Assembly (NCBI GenBank): GCA_016207465.1
Contig: JACQPP010000143.1
Span: 1-17,942 of the forward strand
Source: Methanobacteriota archaeon
GTDB taxonomy: Archaea; Halobacteriota; Syntropharchaeia; JACQPP01
Direction: 5' to 3'
DNA length: 17,942 nt
The position numbers and the translations under genes are program-made. Positions within the stretch are counted from its first letter, which is position 1. Each line of letters starts with the position of its first letter. Below the pieces are notes generated by a model, which was given only the letters and a program-made list of their open reading frames with translations, was not told the DNA's origin and made no database searches. Below, piece by piece: positions 11,962 to 17,942 of this stretch.

Positions 11962-13173
11962 ATGGCCCCCCGGATTCTGCTGGTGGTCCTGGATGGCATC
12001 GGGGACAGACCCTGGAAAGGTGCGACGGCGCTACAGGCGGCCCGGAAGCCCTTTCTGGACCGGCTGGTGCGGGAGGGGGTCTCGGGGCTGGTGGACCCGG
12101 TGGCCCCGGGGGTGAAGGTGGGCTCGGCCACCGGCCACCTGGCCCTCCTGGGCTATGACCCCTACCAGTATTACACGGGGCGGGGTCCCTTTGAGGCGGC
12201 GGGGGTGGGCATCGGCCTGCGGCCGGGGGATATCGCCTTCCGGTGCAACTTCGCCACCCTGCGGGGGGGCCTGGTGGTGGACCGCCGGGCGGGGCGCATC
12301 CGGGAGACCCGGGAGTTGGAGGAGGCGGTGAACCGGGGGGTCCGTGTCTCCGGGGGGGTGGAGTTGGTCTTCCGGGCGGGGACGGGCCATCGGGGGGCCC
12401 TGATGTTGCGGGGGGCGGGGCTGGACCCCCGCGTCTCTCCCACGGACCCGAAGAGGGAGGGGGTCCCTGTCTCCTCCTCGGAGCCCCTGGACCCTGCGGC
12501 GGCATCCACGGCGCGGGCCCTCAACGAGTTCACCGAGCAGGCGATGGCCATTCTCTCGGAGCACCCGGTGAACCGCAGGCGGGAGTCGGAGGGGAAGAAT
12601 CCGGCGGGCGCCATCCTCTCCCGTGGGGCGGGGGTGGTGCCGGTGATTCCCCCTTTCGCGGATCGCTACCATATGCGGGGGGCGGCGGTGGCCGCCACGG
12701 CCCTCGTCGCGGGCATCGGGAGGCTCTGCGGTCTGGAGTTTCTCTCCACCCCGGGGCTCACTGGGGGGGTGGATTCCCCCCTGGAGAAGAAGATGGAGAC
12801 GGTGCGGCGGGCCCTCGGGGAGTATGACTTCGTGATGGTGAACATCAAGGGGGCCGACGAGGCGAGCCACGATGGGAAGTGGGAGGAGAAGGTGGGGTTC
12901 ATCGAGCGTCTCGACGGGGCCCTGGATTCCCTCCCCCTCTCCCCGGACCTGGTGGTGGCGGTCACGGGGGACCACAGTTCCCCGGTGGCCTGGAAGGACC
13001 ACTCGGGGGACCCGGTGCCCCTCGTCCTCTGGGGGGAGGGGGTGCGGCGGGACGGTGTGCAGAGGTTCGACGAGGTCTCCTGCGCCCGGGGGGGGCTGGG
13101 GCGGCTGCGGGGGCTGGACGTGATGCCCCTGCTCCTGGACCTGGCGGGGCGGAGCGAGAAATACGGCGAATAA
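11962..13173 (+). CDS. apgM: 2,3-bisphosphoglycerate-independent phosphoglycerate mutase, archaeal type
   Basis: A 403-residue cofactor-independent phosphoglycerate mutase of the archaeal ApgM family. It interconverts 3- and 2-phosphoglycerate in glycolysis and gluconeogenesis in the cytoplasm. The alkaline-phosphatase-like core is seen as VVLDGIGDRP (Asp11, metal), VGSATGHLALLGYDPYQYYTGRGPFEA with the phosphoryl-accepting Ser55, HPVNRRR at 201-207, IKGADEASHDG (Asp299, His303) and TGDHSSPVAWKDHSGDPVP (Asp337, His338, His347). The family usually has Asp after the catalytic serine, where this protein has Ala56. Length is normal. It follows the Nfu_N gene by one base and is followed by the ribosomal block with its own promoter. 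Confidence 0.93.
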   Translation: MAPRILLVVLDGIGDRPWKGATALQAARKPFLDRLVREGVSGLVDPVAPGVKVGSATGHLALLGYDPYQYYTGRGPFEAAGVGIGLRPGDIAFRCNFATLRGGLVVDRRAGRIRETRELEEAVNRGVRVSGGVELVFRAGTGHRGALMLRGAGLDPRVSPTDPKREGVPVSSSEPLDPAAASTARALNEFTEQAMAILSEHPVNRRRESEGKNPAGAILSRGAGVVPVIPPFADRYHMRGAAVAATALVAGIGRLCGLEFLSTPGLTGGVDSPLEKKMETVRRALGEYDFVMVNIKGADEASHDGKWEEKVGFIERLDGALDSLPLSPDLVVAVTGDHSSPVAWKDHSGDPVPLVLWGEGVRRDGVQRFDEVSCARGGLGRLRGLDVMPLLLDLAGRSEKYGE

Positions 13174-13180
13174 CCCGAGA

Positions 13181-13190
13181 AACCTTTATC
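13181..13190 (+). promoter_or_regulatory. TATA-like box of the ribosomal/translation operon
   Basis: AACCTTTATC, one base different from the boxes at 1960-1969 and 4590-4599, ends 35 bases before the L7Ae ATG. GCGAGGAAGCG before the ATG contains a weak GAGG ribosome site. Confidence 0.65.
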
Positions 13191-13225
13191 TTTCGCCCCG
13201 GCCCTCCACAGCCAGCGAGGAAGCG

Positions 13226-13609
13226 ATGGCCAAAGCCCCCCATGTGAAGTTCGACACCCCCCCGGCGCTGGAGAACTCGGCCCTGGAGCTGCTCACCGAG
13301 GTCAAGGAGGTGGGGAAGCTGAAGAAAGGCATCAACGAGACCACCAAGTCGGTGGAGCGGGGGGTGGCCCTCCTGGTGTTCATCAGCGAGGACATCGACC
13401 CCCCGGAGATTGCCATGCACCTCCCGGTCCTCTGCGACGAGAAGAAGGTCCCCTACCTCTACGTGAAGAAGCAGGAGGACCTGGGGAAGGCCTGCGGCCT
13501 CGGGGTGGGCTGCTCCTCGGTGGCCCTGGTGGACTCCGGCAAGGCGAGGGGCACCATGGATGAGATTCTGAAGGGCCTCACCAAGGCCCGCAAGGGCGAG
13601 GGAAACTAG
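13226..13609 (+). CDS. rpl7ae: Ribosomal protein eL8 (L7Ae)
   Basis: A 127-residue L7Ae-type RNA-binding protein. The kink-turn binding motif KKGINETTKSVERG is at 33-46 with Asn37, Glu38 and Lys41. The C-terminal half VPYLYVKKQEDLGKACGLG is typical. In archaea L7Ae is part of the large ribosomal subunit and also of box C/D and H/ACA guide RNPs and RNase P. It heads the cluster L7Ae - S28e - L24e - Ndk - aIF5B, conserved across archaea, and has the promoter box at 13181-13190. Length is normal. Confidence 0.97.
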   Translation: MAKAPHVKFDTPPALENSALELLTEVKEVGKLKKGINETTKSVERGVALLVFISEDIDPPEIAMHLPVLCDEKKVPYLYVKKQEDLGKACGLGVGCSSVALVDSGKARGTMDEILKGLTKARKGEGN

Positions 13610-13621
13610 GGGGGAGAGTCC

Positions 13622-13834
13622 ATGCCCGAGGAGGAGAACATCCCCGTGGAGATTGTAGAGATTCTGGGCCGGACGGGGATGCACGGCGAGATCACCCAGG
13701 TGAAGTGCAAGGTTCTCGACGGATACAGCCGGGGGAGGGTCATCACCCGCAACTGCTTCGGCCCCGTGCGGCTGGGGGATGTCCTCATCCTGCTGGAGAC
13801 CGCCCGCGAGGCCAAGAAGCTCATCTCCCGGTGA
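13622..13834 (+). CDS. rps28e: Ribosomal protein eS28
   Basis: A 70-residue small-subunit protein with the eS28 OB fold. IPVEIVEILGRTGMHGEITQVKCKVLDG covers residues 7-34, followed by RGRVITRNCFGPVRLGDVLILLETAREAK. eS28 sits in the mRNA exit region of the 30S subunit. It follows the L7Ae gene by 12 bases, and a purine-rich GGGGGAGAG just before the ATG is a strong ribosome site. Length and order are standard. Confidence 0.97.
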   Translation: MPEEENIPVEIVEILGRTGMHGEITQVKCKVLDGYSRGRVITRNCFGPVRLGDVLILLETAREAKKLISR

Positions 13835-13859
13835 CCCGGGCCCCCTCTGACCCACGACC

Positions 13860-14039
13860 ATGGAACGCAAGACATGCTCCTTCTGTGCCCGCCGCATGGA
13901 GCCGGGCACCGGCAAGCTGCTGGTGAAGCGGGACGGCTCCCTCTTCTACTTCTGCTCCTCCAAGTGCGAGAAGAACCATGCCCTCGGCCGGACTCCACGG
14001 AAGGTCACCTGGGTCCGCAAGGCCATGAAGGAGACATGA
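13860..14039 (+). CDS. rpl24e: Ribosomal protein eL24
   Basis: A 59-residue zinc-binding large-subunit protein. MERKTCSFCARRMEPGTGK contains the first cysteine pair (Cys6, Cys9), and FYFCSSKCEKNH contains the second (Cys32, Cys36), a complete C2-C2 zinc site. The end ALGRTPRKVTWVRKAMKE is the conserved eL24 tail. It begins 25 bases after eS28, and its stop overlaps the start of the Ndk gene as ATGA. No clear Shine-Dalgarno motif precedes its ATG, so coupling to the upstream gene is likely. Confidence 0.96.
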   Translation: MERKTCSFCARRMEPGTGKLLVKRDGSLFYFCSSKCEKNHALGRTPRKVTWVRKAMKET

Positions 14040-14461
14040 GCGACACCGAGCGGACCTTCGTGATGGTGAAGCCCGACGGGGTGGCCCGGGGCCTCACCGG
14101 GGAGGTCATCCTGCGGCTGGAGCGCAAGGGACTCCGGGTCATCGCCCTCCGGATGCTCCGGGTGGACGAGAAGCGGGCGCGGGAGCACTACGCCGAGCAC
14201 CGGTCGAAGCCCTTCTTCCCCGAGCTGGTGGCCCACATCCGGAGCGGCCCCAGCGTGGCCATGGTGGTGGAGGGGCGCCAGGCCATCCCGGTGGTGCGGG
14301 GGCTGGTGGGGGCCACCGACCCCGCCCAGGCGGCCCCGGGGACCCTCCGGGGGGACTACGGCTCCCGGATCACCCAGAACATCATCCACGCCAGCGACAG
14401 CCCCGAGAGCGCCCGGAGGGAGATGGGGCTCTACTTCACGGAGAAGGAACTCCCGAAGTAG
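14036..14461 (+). CDS. ndk: Nucleoside diphosphate kinase
   Basis: A 141-residue Ndk that transfers the gamma phosphate among nucleoside di- and triphosphates. FVMVKPDGVARGL at 8-20 contains Lys12, and the active-site block RGDYGSRITQNIIHASDSPESA contains the phospho-acceptor His118. The start at 14036 overlaps the eL24 stop, which fixes it and indicates translational coupling. The ndk gene lies between eL24 and aIF5B in many archaea, perhaps because GTP supply and translation are linked. Length is normal. Confidence 0.97.
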   Translation: MSDTERTFVMVKPDGVARGLTGEVILRLERKGLRVIALRMLRVDEKRAREHYAEHRSKPFFPELVAHIRSGPSVAMVVEGRQAIPVVRGLVGATDPAQAAPGTLRGDYGSRITQNIIHASDSPESARREMGLYFTEKELPK

Positions 14462-14466
14462 CCCGG

Positions 14467-14476
14467 GCAATTCTTT
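14467..14476 (+). promoter_or_regulatory. Weak TATA-like box before the aIF5B gene
   Basis: GCAATTCTTT lies in the 58-base gap between ndk and the aIF5B gene, 43 bases before the ATG. It is less AT-rich than other boxes in the window. It could give an internal promoter, but read-through from the ribosomal promoter is equally likely. Confidence 0.35.
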
Positions 14477-14519
14477 TGGTCCCCGGGGGCAATCCTAACC
14501 TGACCTGCGAGGACACCCC

Positions 14520-16289
14520 ATGCCCGCTCTCCGTGCCCCCATCGTCTGCGTGGTCGGCCATGTGGACCACGGCAAGACCACCCTCCTCGACAAAATCCGG
14601 GGGACCGCCGTGGCCCGCCGGGAGGCGGGGGCCATCACCCAGCACATCGGGGCCACCGAGGTCACCCTGGAGACCATCCGGCGGCTCTGCGGAACCCTGG
14701 GGGAATCCCAGAGGATGGAGGTCCCCGGCCTGCTCTTCATCGACACCCCCGGCCACCACGCCTTCACCACCCTGCGGGCCCGGGGCTCCAGCCTGGCGGA
14801 CCTGGCGGTGGTGGTGGTGGACATCCAGGAGGGCTTCCAGCCCCAGACCCAGGAGATGCTGAAGATGCTGCGGCGCTACCAGACCCCCTTCCTGCTGGCG
14901 GCCAACAAGATTGACCGGCTCCCCATGTGGAACCCGGGGGAGGGACTCCCCTTCCTCCAGGCCCTGGAGCGCCAGCCAGACCGCGCCCAGAAGGACCTCG
15001 ACGAGCGCATCTACAAGATGGTGGGCCGCCTCTCGGAGAACGGCTTCAGCGGGGACCGCTACGACCGGGTGCGGGACTTCCAGAGGAACCTCTGCGTGGT
15101 CCCGGTGAGCGCCAAGACCGGGGAGGGCCTCCCCGACCTCCTGCTGGTGCTGGTGGGCCTCGCCCAGAAGTTCCTGGAGCAGAAGCTCACCATCGACACG
15201 GGGGGTCCGGGGCGGGGCACGGTGCTGGAGGTCAAGGAGGAGAAGGGGCTCGGCCTCACCATGGACGTCATCCTCTGGGACGGCGGCCTCCGGCGGGGGG
15301 ACACCATCGCCGTGGCCACCGGGGAGGCCCCCCTCGTCACCAAGGTCAAGGCCATCCTGCGCCCCGCCCCCGAGGGACGGGGGACACACGGCCTGCAGAA
15401 CGCAGAGGAGGTGGTGGCCGCCGCCGGAATCAAGCTGGTGGCCTCCAACCTGGAGAAGGCCCACGGGGGGCTCCCCTTCCGCGTGGTCCCCACCGGGGCC
15501 CAGAAGCAGGCCCTCGACGAGCTCCAGACCCAGGTGGAGGCCCTCCGCATCCAGACCGACCCCCGGGGCATCGTCATCAAGGCCGACACCTTCGGCTCCC
15601 TGGAGGCCCTCTCCCTCGAGTTGCGCGCGGTCCAGATTCCCGTCCGCAAGGCCGAGGTGGGAGACGTCACCCAGCGGGACATCACCGACGCCGCCGCCCA
15701 CCGCGCCAAGAACCCCCTCCTCGGGGCCGTTCTCGGATTCAGCGTGCACCTCCACCCCGACGTCGCCCAGGAGGCCGCCCAGGCCGGCGTCCCCGTCTTC
15801 ACCCAGGAGGTCATCTACCAGCTCATCAACGACTACCGGGAGTGGGTCCAGAAGAAGCGGGAGGAGATGGAGCAGGCCCGCCTCGGGGGCCTCACCCGCG
15901 CCGCCAAATTCAAGGTGCTTCCGGGCAACGTCTTCCGCGTCTCCAAGCCCGCCATCGTCGGCGTCCGCGTCCTCGCGGGGACCCTCCAGCCAGGGGCCCA
16001 GCTCCTCCGCACCGACGGACGGGAAATCGGGACCCTGAAGAGCCTCCAGGAGCAGGGCAAATCCATCCGCGAGGCCCGCATGGGCCAGGAGGTGGCCGCC
16101 GCCATCGACGGCCCCACCATGGGACGCCAGCTCAAAGAGGACGACACCCTCTACACCGACCTCCGGGAGAACGACGTCAAGGGAATCCGCGCCTTCCAGG
16201 GAAAGGTCCCCCGGGACGAACTCGAGGCCCTCGAGGAAATCGTGGAACTCAAGCGCAAACTCCTCAACAACCACCTCTGGGGAATATGA
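14520..16289 (+). CDS. infB: Translation initiation factor aIF5B (IF2-like GTPase)
   Basis: A 589-residue translational GTPase that joins ribosomal subunits during initiation. The G domain has G1 GHVDHGKT at 13-20, G3 DTPGH at 75-79, G4 NKID at 129-132 and G5 SAKTGEG at 197-203. The RREAGAITQHIGAT stretch is the switch I region. The EF-Tu-like domain II follows (about 215-330), then the IF2-type domain III with IVIKADTFGSLEAL at about 351-364, and a final beta-barrel domain IV up to the C-terminus. The length matches archaeal aIF5B without the long N-terminal extension of bacterial and eukaryotic forms. The ATG at 14520 starts right before the G domain. There is no intein. The HAD gene downstream overlaps its stop as ATGA. 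Confidence 0.97.
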   Translation: MPALRAPIVCVVGHVDHGKTTLLDKIRGTAVARREAGAITQHIGATEVTLETIRRLCGTLGESQRMEVPGLLFIDTPGHHAFTTLRARGSSLADLAVVVVDIQEGFQPQTQEMLKMLRRYQTPFLLAANKIDRLPMWNPGEGLPFLQALERQPDRAQKDLDERIYKMVGRLSENGFSGDRYDRVRDFQRNLCVVPVSAKTGEGLPDLLLVLVGLAQKFLEQKLTIDTGGPGRGTVLEVKEEKGLGLTMDVILWDGGLRRGDTIAVATGEAPLVTKVKAILRPAPEGRGTHGLQNAEEVVAAAGIKLVASNLEKAHGGLPFRVVPTGAQKQALDELQTQVEALRIQTDPRGIVIKADTFGSLEALSLELRAVQIPVRKAEVGDVTQRDITDAAAHRAKNPLLGAVLGFSVHLHPDVAQEAAQAGVPVFTQEVIYQLINDYREWVQKKREEMEQARLGGLTRAAKFKVLPGNVFRVSKPAIVGVRVLAGTLQPGAQLLRTDGREIGTLKSLQEQGKSIREARMGQEVAAAIDGPTMGRQLKEDDTLYTDLRENDVKGIRAFQGKVPRDELEALEEIVELKRKLLNNHLWGI

Positions 16290-17344
16290 GCGGCCCCCTC
16301 ACCCTGGGCCTGGACCTGGAGGGCCCCATCTTCAACCCCGCCTGCGACTTCGGCTGGACCATCGCCCGCCGATACCTGCAAGGCGCCGATGGCCGAAGGG
16401 ACCTGGAGGCCCTCCAGGGCTTCGACCGCTGGGACGACCTCCTCTACCTCCGCCAGCGGCGGACGCGCGGGCACTCCACCGGGGCCACCCCCCTGGTCTC
16501 CGCCCTCCTCGCCCACACCCGGGGGGCCACCACCCGCGACCTCCACCGCCTCGCCCGCCGGACCCTGGCGAAGAACCCGGGGGCCCCCCAGTTGCTCCGC
16601 TGGCTCCACCGCGAATCCCCCCTGGAGGTCCTCTACATCACCAGCGGCCACCCCCTGGTGGGGCTCAGCCTCGCCCGCGAGACCCACCCAGGCCCCGCCC
16701 GGGTCTACACCTCCGGATACACCCTGCGCCACGCCCGGGGCTCCGTAGAATCCCAGGCCGAGGCCCGCTGGCCCTCCCGCCTCTTCACCGCCCACCGCAG
16801 GCCCCTCCGGGGGTTCCTCGACGGCCTCCTGGAGGCCTGCGGCCGCGAGGCGAAGGCCCTGGAGACCGACAACCGCCGGGGTCCCCTCCGGGAGCAATAC
16901 CCCAGTCTCTTCCGCGGGGTTGAGCCCCCGCCGCTGCGCGCGGCCCTCACCCGCCTCCTCCGCGACGAAGAGGGAATCATGGGGGGCCACCGGAAGGCCT
17001 GGGCCCTCTCCCGCCACGCGCCCCCGGGCCGGGCCCTGGCCCTCGGGGACTCCATCGTGGACATCGAGATGCTCCGCTACACCCCCCGCTCCATCACGAT
17101 GAACTGCACCCACCCCCGGGCCCTCCTCTCCGCCCGCCTCAACCTCTGCGTGGACCGCATGGACACCCTCATCCCCCTCCTCGACGACGCCAGCCGCGGC
17201 CTCTGGGAGCCCCACCGCTGGAAACGGGAACTCCAGGGGGCCTCCCTCCGCCTCCACACCCCCCGGGACATCCGCGCCCACCCCCGCCGCGTCCTCGAAG
17301 AGAACCGCAGATTTAAAGAAAACCTCAAGAGCCTCCTACGATAG
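16286..17344 (+). CDS. HAD-superfamily protein, EhaR-like
   Basis: A 352-residue HAD-fold protein. Motif I is LGLDLEGPIF with the nucleophile Asp10 and Glu12 in place of the usual second Asp. Motif II is probably YITSGH (Thr119/Ser120), motif III Lys237 in GGHRKAW, and motif IV LGDSIVDIEML with Asp255 and Asp259. The DLEGP form of motif I is, as far as I recall, typical of the proteins annotated EhaR in methanogens and relatives in other archaea, whose reaction is not established. Phosphatase activity with an altered general acid is the simplest guess. The start overlaps the aIF5B stop as ATGA, so the two are translationally coupled. The protein is Arg-rich, cytoplasmic, and uses almost only C-ending codons. 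Confidence 0.85.
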   Translation: MSGPLTLGLDLEGPIFNPACDFGWTIARRYLQGADGRRDLEALQGFDRWDDLLYLRQRRTRGHSTGATPLVSALLAHTRGATTRDLHRLARRTLAKNPGAPQLLRWLHRESPLEVLYITSGHPLVGLSLARETHPGPARVYTSGYTLRHARGSVESQAEARWPSRLFTAHRRPLRGFLDGLLEACGREAKALETDNRRGPLREQYPSLFRGVEPPPLRAALTRLLRDEEGIMGGHRKAWALSRHAPPGRALALGDSIVDIEMLRYTPRSITMNCTHPRALLSARLNLCVDRMDTLIPLLDDASRGLWEPHRWKRELQGASLRLHTPRDIRAHPRRVLEENRRFKENLKSLLR

Positions 17345-17346
17345 GA

Positions 17347-17410
17347 GCCGCCTTTCGACTTCGTCGAAAATCGGTGCCTCCCCGGAGAGGCACACGACCC
17401 TTCGGGCGGT
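17347..17410 (+). ncRNA. Candidate structured RNA or 3'-end element with nested hairpins
   Basis: Two perfect 7-bp hairpins follow each other. The first is TTTCGAC/GTCGAAA (17353-17359 with 17363-17369, loop TTC) and the second GTGCCTC/GAGGCAC (17374-17380 with 17387-17393, six-base loop). They are enclosed by GCCGCC (17347-17352) pairing with GGCGGT (17405-17410), five Watson-Crick pairs and one G-U. The outer stem runs straight into the first hairpin. A competing CCC-TTC-GGG hairpin (17398-17406) would break the outer stem. It begins three bases after the stop of the HAD gene. It could be a 3' UTR or terminator element, a leader of the next gene, or a small RNA. The pairing is seen; the function is not. 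Confidence 0.4.
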
Positions 17411-17428
17411 CAACAGCAATCGAAAAAA

Positions 17429-17459
17429 CGATATCCTCTGCCTATCTGTTCTTATATCG
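17429..17459 (+). promoter_or_regulatory. Inverted repeat CGATAT/ATATCG upstream of the last hydrolase gene
   Basis: CGATAT at 17429-17434 and ATATCG at 17454-17459 form a 6-bp inverted repeat with a 19-base spacer. The second arm ends five bases before the ATG at 17465. The region is AT-rich and includes GAAAAAACGATATCC, the likely promoter area. TTATAT at 17452-17457 is too close to the ATG to be a TATA box for it. The repeat may be an operator or RNA stem covering the start. Confidence 0.35.
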
Positions 17460-17464
17460 AGACC

Positions 17465-17942
17465 ATGAGGCTCGCCACCCTCCTCTCCACCTTCCGCGCC
17501 CACCACATCGAGAACGAGACCGAGGACCTCCAGGTGGAGGACCGCCTCGCCGTCCGCCTCTTCCACCCCCCCGAGCGGCGCCCCCGAGCCCTCCTCATCG
17601 AATCGGCCCACTCCGCCGACCAAGGGGGATACGCCTGGCTGGCGGACGCCATGGCCAGCGGGGGATACACCGTGGCCACCTACGACCGCCGGGGCCACGG
17701 CCGCAGCCCCGGCCCCACCGGGACCGACCTCGACAGCCTCCCCAGCCTCTACCACCTCCAGACCGGCACCCTCCACGACGACGCCCGCCTCGTCCTCGAC
17801 CTCCTCTGGAGACAAATCGGCCCGGGGAAACGCAGGATGGCCGTCGCAGGCCACAGCCTCGGCGCCATCATGGCCGCCACCCTCCCCGACCCCCGCCTCT
17901 TCGCCCGTGTCGCCATCCAGCCCGCCCACCCCATCTTCTACC
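17465..17942 (+). CDS. Alpha/beta hydrolase, N-terminal part (runs off right edge)
   Basis: The first 159 residues of an alpha/beta hydrolase, open at the window end. An N-terminal stretch of about 30 residues precedes RLFHPPERRPRALLIES, the first core strands. ATYDRRGHGRSPGPTG at 71-86 is the typical strand after the oxyanion region. AGHSLGA at 128-134 holds the nucleophile Ser131. The Asp and His of the triad would lie beyond the edge. The YDRRGHGRS motif is common in monoacylglycerol lipase-like and lysophospholipase-like members, which would fit a lipid-processing theme, but the substrate is unknown. It follows the HAD gene after 120 bases that hold the hairpin element and inverted repeat. 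The next in-frame ATG is far inside the fold, so 17465 is preferred. Confidence 0.85.
   Translation, partial: MRLATLLSTFRAHHIENETEDLQVEDRLAVRLFHPPERRPRALLIESAHSADQGGYAWLADAMASGGYTVATYDRRGHGRSPGPTGTDLDSLPSLYHLQTGTLHDDARLVLDLLWRQIGPGKRRMAVAGHSLGAIMAATLPDPRLFARVAIQPAHPIFY

Noticed and set aside
14436..16274. Long open frame on the minus strand opposite the aIF5B gene
   Set aside because: It is a product of high GC with few stops, has low-complexity Gly/Leu/Glu/His composition, and lies fully antisense to a clearly conserved gene.
14927..16285. Upstream extension of the HAD gene's frame through the aIF5B gene
   Set aside because: The stretch is Pro/Arg/Gly-rich out-of-frame reading of aIF5B. 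The real start is the ATGA overlap at 16286.
13226..16289. Ribosomal/initiation-factor block as something novel
   Set aside because: The order L7Ae, S28e, L24e, Ndk, aIF5B is well known in archaea and all genes look intact.
17452..17457. TTATAT as TATA box of the last hydrolase
   Set aside because: It is only seven bases from the ATG, so transcription would begin inside the gene. It is better seen as part of the inverted repeat.
17345..17942. Minus-strand open frame covering the right end
   Set aside because: It is antisense to a convincing alpha/beta hydrolase with an intact nucleophile elbow, and its composition is typical of shadow frames.
1..17942. Defence system, mobile element or CRISPR array
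   Set aside because: I found no regularly spaced repeats, no transposase, integrase, nuclease or helicase genes, and no flanking inverted repeats beyond the short ones reported.

Overview
The window is very GC-rich archaeal chromosomal DNA. Three things point to an archaeon. The block L7Ae - S28e - L24e - nucleoside diphosphate kinase - aIF5B (13226-16289) is a classic archaeal gene order. The phosphoglycerate mutase is of the archaeal ApgM type. Most transcription units start with an AT-rich TATA-like box 20-45 nt before the start codon, standing out sharply from the GC-rich background. The proteins are not strongly acidic, so a halophile is unlikely. A GC-rich member of the Euryarchaeota/Thermoplasmatota side is my best guess, held weakly. 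No rRNA, tRNA, CRISPR array, transposase or prophage gene is visible.

Layout. 1-1926 (minus): an operon of an SDR-type hydroxyacyl-CoA/alcohol dehydrogenase, an alpha/beta hydrolase, and the start of an unrecognised gene that runs off the left edge. 1997-3397 (plus): a membrane-anchored surface protein with beta-sandwich repeats. 3404-5685 (minus): an SCP2 lipid-carrier protein and a UlaG-like metallo-hydrolase in one operon, preceded by a luciferase-like (LLM) oxidoreductase with its own promoter. 5871-8092 (plus): an acyl-CoA dehydrogenase whose catalytic base is in the isovaleryl-CoA dehydrogenase position, then a second metallo-beta-lactamase-fold hydrolase. 8089-10791 (minus): a small helical protein, an SCP2-like protein coupled to a cupin, a secreted beta-propeller-like protein and a FabG-type SDR. 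10853-13173 (plus): an alpha/beta hydrolase, then a two-gene operon of a stand-alone Nfu N-terminal domain and ApgM. 13226-17344 (plus): the translation block followed by a HAD-family protein coupled to the aIF5B gene. 17465-17942 (plus): the start of another alpha/beta hydrolase, cut by the right edge.

Taken together the accessory genes (acyl-CoA dehydrogenase, two SDRs, two lipid-carrier-like proteins, three alpha/beta hydrolases, two MBL hydrolases, an LLM flavoenzyme) suggest a heterotroph that oxidises fatty or branched-chain acyl compounds. This is inference; no complete beta-oxidation set is present.

The points most worth a second look are a compact multi-hairpin element in the gap 17345-17464, a recurring promoter 10-mer (AATCTTTATC-like), an overlapping pair of divergent TATA boxes, a small TCCGCAGAT tandem repeat, and several tight couplings of genes with no obvious common pathway (Nfu_N-ApgM, cupin-SCP2-like, aIF5B-HAD).
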